Shown in pieces: positions 44,225-55,100 of a DNA stretch of 64,000 bases (its first letter is position 1; the number at the start of each line of letters is the position of its first letter). The DNA lies in NCBI RefSeq assembly GCF_905115235.1, contig NC_051852.1:36157199-36221198 (forward strand), in the 5' to 3' direction. Below the pieces are notes generated by a model. It did not search any database. It was given only the letters and a program-made list of their open reading frames with translations, and was not told the DNA's origin. The translations under genes were made by a program, and so were the position numbers. This stretch comes from Hermetia illucens. Taxonomy: Eukaryota > Arthropoda > Insecta > Diptera > Stratiomyidae.

Positions 44225-45190
44225 AGAGTGAATTCTACTGCATGATGTGGTCCGCAATGCAATTGTCACCCCTTCTTAATGTGTGACCACTTCCGACTTC
44301 CGATCACATTGCGTACGAGTGCAAGGTCTATGCGCCGATCAAGTTTTTCCTTTGTAATAGTATTAAGGCAACGTATCCCGATGATACGTGGTAGACAACT
44401 TGATCTTGGTGTTGAGATAACTACCTTTCTAGATTTTAGACAAGACAACGAAAGGGGATCTAGCTCTGTTAATGCGTCGGGTAACATTCAGTTCGGTTCC
44501 ACTATCAGCAGAAACCACGCTTCCTAGATATACAAATTGATCGACCACCTTCAATGCTCTGCTCATTAATATAGATGCGGAGACTGTGTTGACCCGTCGG
44601 ACTGAGAACCTCCGTTTTGTTGGTGTTTATCTTCATCTTCTATCTACTTGCCTCTTTTTTCAAATTCAGAGCCATTTGACCAAAGTCCATGGTCCGGTAA
44701 GAGAGCAAAAAGATGTCATCAGCGTAGTCGAGGTGATGTCATGGTCCATTGAACTCTTCCATTTACTGGGAACAAGGTAGCATGAAAGATGTCGCCGATA
44801 ACAAACAGAAATAATATCATTAACAAGATGCAGCCCTGGTGGACTCAGCTTTGGATCTCCCGAAATTTACGTATGAATAGAGGTAGCAGTTCTACAGGTA
44901 CAGCGATAAATTATCTGTAGGGAAACCGTCAAATCCGGCGGTGTTACTCCGTTTGAATGCATTGAATGGCGAAATGATTTCTCTTCTGCTCGGAGAAACA
45001 GTCTGTATCCGCATGTTACGGTCAGTTACTTCATTCATAAGAGGGGAAACCTCACCGAATGTGATACGGTTAAGAATTTTGGTGAAATGCTCTTTCCACC
45101 TCTTCACTTGCTTGACGTCGTGGATGAGAACTCGACTGTTAAAGTCCTTCATCAAACTATAGAAAGATTTGTGTCTTTCGTGCTGCGGTA
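44225..45190 (-). mobile_element. RTE-like LINE fragment
   Basis: It matches 62170-62830 in order: the C-terminal region near 44240-44420 (accccttcttaatgtgtgacc), a KINTNKTEVL-type block near 44600-44640, and near 45155-44892 the linker ISPFNAFKRSNTAGFDGFPT. The RT core is missing. Confidence 0.7.
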
Positions 45191-45279
45191 TACACTCCTC
45201 AAATTATTACGCTCTGCGCCATCTTCCGCTTACCTAGCCACTGGGGGACTAGACTCCTAATTATTATTATTATTAAGCC

Positions 45280-48030
45280 GGCGGAAAGCAAGCCCAGGAA
45301 AATCTGCTATAGGATCAAGGCCGGATCAGAAATGTTTTCCATTCGGAAGATGAAGGGCGATGGAGTCCTCGTCGAATTATGCCCGAAGAAATTAACAAAG
45401 ATATGTTTCGTGAAGCGTGAAGACGCTACTGGGAGAGAAGGCTTTGGTTTCTAGCCTAGAATCCGCATTATCTTTGGAGATCAGAGATCTTGACTGCCTT
45501 ACAGAAAATAACGAAGAGCCCATCTAACGCGATTGTTCGGATTGTACTCACCTCTCCCAACTTTCGATTCCAAAAACTTGCAGTGGTGGAAGATGCAAAG
45601 CAATATGCGATGAAATTTCTTAACAGCGGGAAAATTAGAATTGGCTGGGTAATATCTTGGATAAAAATTCAGGCCGAACCCATCAAATATTTAGGTTATG
45701 GCACACGTCTGAAACGTGTCTCCAATGACGGCAACATTCCGCAGATACATCCACGTTGACCATGAAGTGAACACTTGCAATGAAAAGAGAATTGTGTTCC
45801 ATGCAGTAATTGTGGCGGGTCTGATGAGAGCATCGAACATACGCGGGTTTGGTGCGGTGTCCAGTCTTCAGAAGAGAAGAGCAAGAACGTGTCAAATGAC
45901 AGACCACTTGAATGGAGCATACCTTACTTAGACTGAAGAGGGAAATGAATTTTCCAAGTGGCAACAAGAAAAAGGCCCAAAGTACAGTAAGTTCCGGCGC
46001 CCAGGCTGCGAAGGAAGCATTCCCGGCATAATCTTGAGTCGGAATCATTGGTGTCGCTGGGTGGAGCTTTGGAAGACTTCTCGACAGGCAACTTATCAAT
46101 ACATCTGGGCGCTCTTCTTGTGCGTGAAACGTGACGAAGATGAACACCGGGGATTTGCCGAGTCTCTTGAAGCAGATGGTTCTGCGTGTGAGGGCACTTC
46201 GCGGGCTGATGGCGCTGCAGCTGACACTACCGTAATTCAATTATGAGCCTGATAATGACAGCCTGCTGAGCTTGAATGCCCTGCAGGGCACCGAGGCATC
46301 GACCTTCTTAGTATTGGTATACTGCAGAAATTGCAGAGATTCGGAAGGAGGGTCATAAACTCCACCGCTTGACAAAACGCCTAAACTACAGAGAGGAGGC
46401 AAGTAACACAACGGCAGAGTACAGGTCAGCCAAAAGGAGACTTCATGACACTATAAATAGAAGCTCGCTGCTGGCAGGACCTAGTCGACGCGGTGAATTG
46501 GGATCCGTAGGGAGTCGGTTATAAGCTGATAACACGGGCTCTGCGGAAACCCTGTTCACTTAAGATTAAGCAGAAAGACTGTATTGTGTGAGCACTATTT
46601 CCTGTATATCCCTTACGAGTTGATGACAGTTTCGTAGAAGGCGCCCAGGATTGCGCCAGGACCCGATGATATCCCGGCAGAAGCATACAAATTGGTGTTC
46701 CAACATCGACCAGACTTACTGCTTGGCGCATTCAACGCTTGCGTGAAAAAGGACATTTTCCCTACATGTGCTGATCAGCAAAGGGAAAAGCGAGCCTAAG
46801 TTACCATCTGCAAATCGACCACTTTCTATACCTGACACGGCCGAGAAAGTACTCGAAAAGTTAATAATAAACAGAATCGCTGAGGCGATACGTGCTGGCG
46901 GAGACTTACCCCCACGGCTGTTCAGTTTTAGATCGAGACAATCCACAGTAGATGCTGTCATGCAAGTTACGGATGCACTCCAGCAAGCGAAGGCAGACAG
47001 CCGTCGAGCTGGATGGGTGGTGTTTCTCGTAACGTTTGATGTTAGAAATGGCTTTAATTCCGTAAAATAGAAAGACATTCTAGGCACACTAGACAATATT
47101 CCATGTATTGAGCTGTCTCTTACGGATATTGAGGGATTATTTGAAAAATGAGGACGGCGGTCACTTCGAGGTTAGCGCAGGTATCCATCATACGCCCGGC
47201 CCTTTGGAACGCTTTTTACGATGGTCTGCCAAGACTCGATATGCCAGAAGAGTCGAGCCTGGACGGATATGTACATACATTTATTTCCGGATGCACCGTT
47301 GAACAGGTAACTTGGTATATTGATGGGTGAATTGACGGGTGAACGCCTTACGCTGGAAAAAAACCGAAGTAGTCATCCTAACTAAAAATAGAATCCCGAC
47401 CCTGCGTCCCATATCGAACAGCGAATCGGTAATCGAGTCAAAATTTAGAGATGAGCTAGTTCGAGCAAATCAAATCAGCTGCGGGCAAGGTTGCGGATGG
47501 AGTTTTGGCCTTAAGTCTAATGATAAATAATGGGGGTCCTACATCTAGTAGGCGACGTCTTCTAATACAAAGTAGTTTATTCAGCTCTACGGCGCGGTTG
47601 TATGGGCTGATGATCTGGCCAGAGAGGTATATGGTAAGCGCTTTATGTAAGTACAGAGATAGATAGCTTTGCGGGCGGCGTTTGCCTGTTGCCCTTTTTG
47701 TTAAGGAATGTAAAGCCATGCACAAGCACAAGGGTGGTTTGCTCGTGTAGAACGGTAACGTACACTAAATGGGTGGCAACTCACTTGGTAAAACAAGACA
47801 ATAGGCAGATGGACTGCGCGGCTCATTGGCAACTTAGGTTCATTTTGAGACCGACTATTTCCTTACACACGGAGCTTTTTAGTCTTACCTGCAAGATTAG
47901 GAGGAAACGATCTCCTTGTTTTGTAATGGGGTTGGGGACGAAGCCTATCACAACTTTTTTTTCTTGTGGAAGGTGGGATTGTATCGTCAACAGTTTTATT
48001 TAAATACAACGGAGTTCTCCCCAGACAATA
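45280..48030 (+). mobile_element. R1-clade LINE, ORF1 plus RT, endonuclease deleted
   Basis: ORF1 pieces: RKMKGDGVLVEL near 45340, NSGKIRIGWVISWIKIQAEP (45625-45685), then a frame change into LWHTSETC, a CCHC-knuckle remnant. The linker gives CWQDLVDA near 46470 and LITRALRKPCSL near 46525. RT: ANRPLSIPDTAEKVLEKLII, RQSTVDAVMQVTDALQQAK, VTFDVRNGFNSVK (46768-47070), KKTEVVILTKNRIPTLRP near 47350. The C-terminal zinc region is VGDEAYHNFFFLWKVG (near 47935). The endonuclease between ORF1 and linker is absent. Confidence 0.8.
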
Positions 48031-49190
48031 TTGGTGGCAGATGCGGAGTACCGCTGACAGGTGCAACCGTGTTGTGCATTACGTTTGGGTTCTTGTTGTT
48101 GCAAAGTAAGTAGAGCTCGACCGGTGGAGGGTCTGTCGCCTGCGGTTCGGAGACATATCTTAAGAAAAGGCATATTGTCCAATTCTCCAAATATAATGCC
48201 ATTCGGAATGACAACAGTACCGATACTGCCTTTTAAGTCAGAAAAGGCTGTCAGCATGGTCCATTTTGATTCTATTTCTTCGACGGTCGTCGACCTCATC
48301 TTCAGCCATAACGCATAGATTTTGGATTTGGAAAGAGTGGTAGGGAGGTTCGGACTCAAAACATATATCAAAAAACTTGGAAGTACTCAGTACACTCTTT
48401 TATCAGAAATAATACATTGGTAGCATTTTTTTCCAATGACAGCAGGATTATTAGCTTCTTCATGTCATCGGTCTCAATCAGATCGGTCGGCAAGCTATAC
48501 CTTATTAGGATTGTCTTCAACCTATTTCTTTTCCCTTCCCTAAGTTCCACCTAGTTCAAATAGTGTCAGACTTATCTGATTCAAACTGAAAAGGGAGATA
48601 GCCACACTATAAACTATAATTTCTCGCAATTAATATTACATTTTATGGAGACACGTGTTTCTGCTTTGAAAGTTTAACCCTAAGCACTTGGTAATGTTCT
48701 ACCACTTTGCGAAAATCATGTTCCTAATAACAAGTTATATTTTCCGCTCTTGTCCACTTAAATGATATAGGATGCTTCCCCCTTGGAAGGGAGTCGAATG
48801 TTGCTATTTGCTGTGTGATCTCAATCTTGTCCATCAAACGTAAATTACTATTTACGCTACTTTCCTGCTCTTTTGCATTCGATTCGCACAAGGATTAAGC
48901 CACTTTCGTGCTAAGCTGCAATTTGTAAAAATTACTGACATTGAAAGTTAACGTTAAGGGCTCGAGGACATCAGACAGTCTACAAATGGACAGCAATAGA
49001 ATTTCTGGAGTATCCTTTAATCCTATTCCAGTGTTCCAGTAAATTGAAGTTGATAATGAATAGCGTTACAAAACCAAAACGGCTTTATGGGTTCACTATT
49101 ACAGGTCGGAATAACGACAGGATACGAGGTAGAAACAGATGTAGTTAGGAAAGTATTTTGATTGTGTTTTAATTGCATTTCAATCACCTT
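48031..49190. other. Unassigned; upstream region of the channel gene
   Basis: A minus frame at 48371-48000 (123 codons) has no domain I know. The first exon(s) and promoter of the channel gene probably lie here or further left, but I could not define them. Confidence 0.35.
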
Positions 49191-49192
49191 AG

Positions 49193-52100
49193 AGGTCAAG
49201 CCTTCTTCTTTAGCCGAGACCCGAGAAAAAGCATCTTCTGCAGAAATTTTTAAACGACAAACTACCAGGTTGAAGGATATATGTCTGAAATTCCTTCGGA
49301 CCACCTCCTTGCACGCACTCAAATTTATTGCAGATAACGAAATAACGAGTGGTGAAAAGTGAGTTCTGAACTTTGAAGGTCTCAAGTTCACAGGCTTAGC
49401 GATAAGATTGAATTCCGAGTCTCAGTGCGCGTAGCAAGTATCACATCTTTTTCAGATACTTCTTTTCAATCGCGTTTCTACTCGCTGTGGTCACGTCGTC
49501 TTACTATATAACAGCTATTTACTACAACTGGATGGAATCTCCTATAATAACTGCTACAAGTTCCATGCCATCATCTATCTCTACTATTCCGTTTCCTGCA
49601 ATTACCATATGCAATTTAAATCAGGCAAGGAAAAGTGTTGTAAAAGGATTTAAGAAGTAAGTATTTCAGTTAACGTTTTTTTGAATCAAAATTCTGAAAA
49701 TATCAGTCTCTACCCTTTTTGAAATGTTGGGTTAAATTGTTAATTGAAGCAGTATTGTATAATTTCCAAGAGTTCTTAGCTTTTTTGAGAATAGAGTTCG
49801 GCTTGTTTTTACATACATGGCTTACATGGCCTTTCCATGATCTGCCAGAGGCATGGCAGGTAATTATTAAGCATCTAGACTGATTTTTAACACCGGTTAG
49901 AAATTAGCCATTTACAATTTGTAACTTGGTGGTATATCCTGTAATGCCTGGAATGCGTGTGTACTTTTTGATCAGGGCGTTGAAAAAGCGAAGAATGCTT
50001 GGGTCGCTAGTTAATTTGAAGGCTGCAACACTAATCTTCATCATAAGCAAGATACGGCTCTAGAGAACAATTTCTTTTTTGAATGGTACTATGCTTTCGT
50101 CCGTGGCTAACTCTCCATTGTTCGGTCGGTTTTTGGGTTGTTTGATGTTCTAGGTCTACCTCAGCTGTGTGCAATTCAAATGGGTATTGAGAATTACGTC
50201 TAAGGATTCCGATTATGAAAGTCTCGGGGTTCCGTGTATAAGGGGCTTTGGAAGTCTCAGATTCTTACAGAACTATGACCAGTTCAAGTACGAAAGTCTC
50301 ATCGTTCATGTAAAAAATGTATCCTTTATGAACTGATCTATGAATCAATCCAACCCTTTTAGGAGAAGATCAGGCTGGTCGGTAAGTAACTTTTTACATC
50401 TTATAGTATTCGTGGCTCTGTAGTATGCAGACAGATCATTTCCTTCGCCTTTGTCCTACGACGAATTGACGCGCAGATCCATTTGTTTGCATGTTGCACT
50501 TTTTTTTATCCGATCCACCAAGCATTCTTTAATGCTTCACTCGCCTCCCCCGTTTAACGGAATATTCCGGATTCGTTAACGTATCGCAGGATTTCCGTTA
50601 GTGGATGTGATGCTACCCGTCGCAATTGGAGGACATCGGCACCAAAGATCTGATGCCTGATGCGTCCATAGGCGGGGCATTCACATAGGAAATGCTCCGT
50701 GGATTCCGCTTCCTCATTACAGGAGGGACACGTATCATCTTCGGTAATTCCTATTCTGAACATATGCCCAGCTAATGAATTATGGCCTGTCAGAATGCCC
50801 ACAATACACCCGCAAGTCCTCCTGCTTTTCGACAGGATAAACTTTGCGGTACGTATGTTGGGTTCTGGCAGGAAAAGTTTGGTGTGTCGAGCAGCATTTA
50901 AGCTCTGCCACCTGTCGTTATGGGAAACTTGTTCCCAGTTTTTGAAAACAGATTTAGCCAATGCTTCTGATACCCCAATTGCTGGCTCCGGTCCCGGCAT
51001 AGGGGAGATTGACTCCTTTTTCGCTAAAGCGTCCGAGATTTCATTTCCCTCTATGCCACAGTGACCAGGTACCCAGAGTAGTTCCACCGTATTGAATCTA
51101 GACATAGAGTTCAAACGGTTTCTGCATTCCTGAACGATTTTCGAGGTGATCAAAGGACTGCTCAATGCCCTCAGTGCAGCTTGACTGTCACTGCAGATTG
51201 CGATGCGCCTGCCCTTCAACCGCTCGTCAATCACCCAGTTTGCCACCCTTAGGATCGCATAAACTTCGGCTTGAAAGACCGTTGCATATTGTCCCAAAGG
51301 AAAAGCCCGCTTCTCGTTTTTATTCGAGAGGTAGACTCCGGCTCCAAAACCCTCTTCTGTTTTTGAGCCATCGGTGTAGAAGACTTCCGTATATCCCGCC
51401 ACGCATTCCTCTGGGTCTTCCCAGTCCTCTCTACGCTCCAGGGTAACTACATATCTTCTACCAAACAGATGTATGGGGACACGAGAATCGGAAGGCATTG
51501 TAAGAACTGGATTTAGTCCTCCCAGTAACTCTTCCAATGCTCTGTGCCCCCACATCCGTTGTTTTCGCATAGATCTAATCGAATTAGCCTATGAGCTGCT
51601 CTCATTGCAGTGCTTTGAATAAATATATCCAGGGACTGCAAATTGAGTAGTGCATTCAGAGCTGCGCCGGATGTCGTGCTCATGGCACCAGTGATACCCA
51701 GACAAACAGTTCTTTGCAGTGCATCTAGTTTACGGTGAAAACCTTTTTGTCTCACCTTAACCCACCATACTACGGATGCATATACGAACATCGGCCTAAT
51801 GATGGCAACGTATATCCGCATTACCACATGAGGCCTGAGTCCCCATGTCGAGGCAAAGGTCCGTCTGCACAGCCCATAAGCTGTGAGAGCTCGTTTCATC
51901 TTTACCTCTACATGTTTGTTCCAAAGAAGTTTTTTTATCTAGAGTGACCCCCAGATATTTCACTTCTTCGGAGAGTTGAAGGGTAGTACCCCTCATCTCA
52001 GGGAGACAAAGTTCATCCAGTTTTCTCCTTTTTGTGAATAAAACCATTGTGGTTTTATTTGGATTAACTGGCAGACCATGTCTAAGGCACCAGCTGTCTA

Positions 52101-55100
52101 TCAAATCAACGGCACGTTGCATATTCCTACACACCGTTCCAAGATCCCGATCAACAGCAAGTACAGCCACGTCATCAGCATAAGCTTGAGCGTGTATTGG
52201 CAAATTTTGCAGTTCGCATAGCAGTGAGTCGATCAGCATATTCCACAGAAGCGGCGAAAGCACACCTCCTTGGGGGCAGCCCTTCGTCGCTTCCGTAGTC
52301 AGGTAGCGATCGACCCCTACCTCAGCGCACAATAATCTTTGCTTTAGCATAGCATGGATCCACTTAATTAAAGCATCATCAACACCATGCGCTCTGGCGG
52401 CATCACAAAGTTTTTGAAAAGGCGCACAGTCAAAAGCCCCTTCAATGTCCACGAACACCCGCATCGCGTACTCACCATTCAAAGTTGCATCCTCTATCTT
52501 TGTGACCAGAGAATGAAGAGCAGACTCACAGGACTTTCCACGTTGGTAAGCATGTTGGTTTTCACTAAGTGGGTGTGACCTAAGTGCGTTTCCACGAATG
52601 TGACGCTCCACCAGTCTCTCCAAACCTTTCAGCAAGAATGAAGTCAAGCTGATCTGTCTGAAGTTCTTTGGATTAGAATAGTCATCTTTCCCAGGTTTCG
52701 GTATGAAAACTACCTTGACCTGTTGCCAAGAAGAAGGCGCGCAGCCCAGAGCAAGATATCCTCGAAAAATATTTCTTAGAGGTCGCTCTAAATGCTCCAT
52801 ACCCTCCTTTAGCATTGCCGGATAGATGCCATCCATGCCAGGTGCTTTGAAATGTTCAAAGGACAGTATGGCAGCTCGCCCCTTTTCATGGGTAACAACC
52901 GCTTTCGCAGTGTTCCAGTTCCCCTTGCAACGCTTGCGTGTTGAAGGGGTTGCAAGAACCGTTAACTCTCCCCCTACCAATTCTCTCACCCGTTCTCCCG
53001 GGTGGTGTACTTCCAGGAGCGTCTGCACTGAGTCCAGTCTGGAGCTCGTGAAAGTACCGTCGGGTTTTCTAAGAGAATCCAACTTGGCCGACTCATCCCT
53101 TTTGAGGTGTACTTCCAGGAGCGTCTGCACTGAGTCCAGTCTGGAGCTCGTGAAAGTACCGTCGGGTTTTCTAAGAGAATCCAACTTGGCCGACTCATCC
53201 CTTTTGAGGACTCTGCACAGCCTTGAAGTCTCCCTTTCGCCTTCCAGTTCCTCACAGTACGCTCTAAAGGAGTCTCGTTTCGAGCACTTCACGAGCCTCT
53301 TATATTCACGTTGTGAGTTCCTGAAAATTAACCAGTCTTCGTCCTTGTTACTTTTGCAAGCACGATTTAGAAGTCGCCTGGTTGATTTCCTGAGTTTTTG
53401 CAGTTCTCGGTTCCACCAAGGAAGCCCCGGTAAGCTACTAATCAACCTGACGGGATCAATGGTTGATTTGGTTTAACGGAGTTGACACTGACCTCTTTTA
53501 CTCTCAACAATCGGTAGATTATTATAGATGACCCTCTCTAGCATTTTTCCATAGTGTCTGGAAGACATATGGACCTATAGGAAGATGACGTTTACCTACC
53601 TTAGGCAAGAGTACCAACTTCTGCTGCTTCTACGTTGTAGGGAATATCCCTTTGTATTGTGTCATTTGCAGAGTTTTTTTCGGTTGCATCGCCACTCTTA
53701 GTTTCCTTACCATGTGGCTGTATTCATAGCTCAAAAATAATTGCATATTGATCGCTGTGGGTGCAGTCCTCGCTAACGTGCCAGGACATACAAAACATCA
53801 GTGCAGGGCTAACAAAGGCTAGGATCTACGATTCGAACGGATCCTCCCTCCAAAAGGTATTTACGTTACCTTCGTTGGCCAGAACTATATCTAACTGGGC
53901 AAAACCTTTAGTAGACTTCGGCCCCTTTTATTACTTTGCCTATTTCCCTATTCGAGGTTCCACCCATTAAAACCACTAGTAATTACCTTCAGACTTCATC
54001 CTCTCGAGACTTGAAGAATGTTGTCCAACATGTCTTCAAACTCGGAAAATTTCAGACTAGGTGGGGCGTAGCAGCTGCATACGTACATTCCGCTTATTTT
54101 TGCCCACACAAAGTTACTAGCTGACTGACCCGGTGCATTGAATAGCTCACCTACTGTAAGCCCATATCGCCCCCCACCCGTTCAATCGTTACCTATACAC
54201 GCTCGGGGTGGTTCCTGTCTGGTTTAGTTACAAATGGCAACATCCATTTCAGATTCGTTGGTGGCCTACTTAAGTAAATTTTAAGCGTCCCTGCAATGAT
54301 TGAGGTCTACTTGAACAAACCCCAATTATTAAAGAAATACACAAAACCTTTCATACCTGAAGCGCCCAGAATTCGTCATTCCAACTTGTTTTTCTTTAAA
54401 GAGCGAAACTGCTGTTCCAGCACTTTTTAAACCTTTGACAGGGTAATTATAATATCTTCTCTACAATGGAAGGGAGCCGCAAGCCGGCCAATAATATTCA
54501 ACGATAGCAGTGCCTGAGTAGTGGGAATCTTGGCAAGTGTGGCTTCGAAAGGTTACAAACGCGCAGAAGGAACCAGACCAGGTTCAACCGGTGGATCCGT
54601 CAAAAAGAAGTTCGATTTTTAGTAGATGCACCCCTATACATATAAAAAACCTTCTATTAAAAGTGCTTCTCCTAGTGGAGAAAGTACAGCGCAAGGAAAC
54701 CGTAGAACTTTCTGACGTTTGACCACCCGAGTGAATTAAGATGCAACGACTAACTGGGAGTATCAGACGATTCCAGAATGAAGATCTTATATTGAAACTC
54801 AAAAAATTCAAAGTTGTAACCGCGAAGAAATTGTTGAATCAAATTGAAAAGGGCTAGCAGAACAGTGCTAAACGGTAAAGAGGAGGATCGGGAGGCCTTG
54901 GAGAAGGAATTCGACCTTATTATCAGTCAAACACAGGAGGTAGTATTGAAACTATTATTAGCTGAGAGAGTAAAAATAGGCTGGATTATGAGTCGGCTTA
55001 GGAAGCAGGTACTCCTAAAGATGTCTTGACTTCGATAATATAGAGAAGGTGCGAATGATAGGTCCAAGCAATGCAGACTATCCGCGGAATTATGCTTGCC

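Larger units (their letters stand above)
50521..53480 (-). mobile_element. LOA-group LINE, nearly intact ORF2, antisense in the channel intron
   Basis: The minus strand carries linker, RT and RNase H of one ORF2 with just two single-base frameshifts (near 51930, in a run of seven A, and near 51565). No ORF1 or endonuclease is present, so it is 5'-truncated near 53480. The 3' end lies a little past 50554. The combination of RT, RNase H and C-terminal CCHC finger places it in the LOA/I group. Confidence 0.88.

Noticed and set aside
45262-45276. ATT repeat as another SINE tail
   Set aside because: No SINE body precedes it; it is only a short microsatellite.
49162-49192. Start of the channel gene at 49162
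   Set aside because: That codon is TTG with an in-frame TGA just upstream; the exon more likely begins at an acceptor (TTAG at 49189-49192), with the ATG in an unfound upstream exon.
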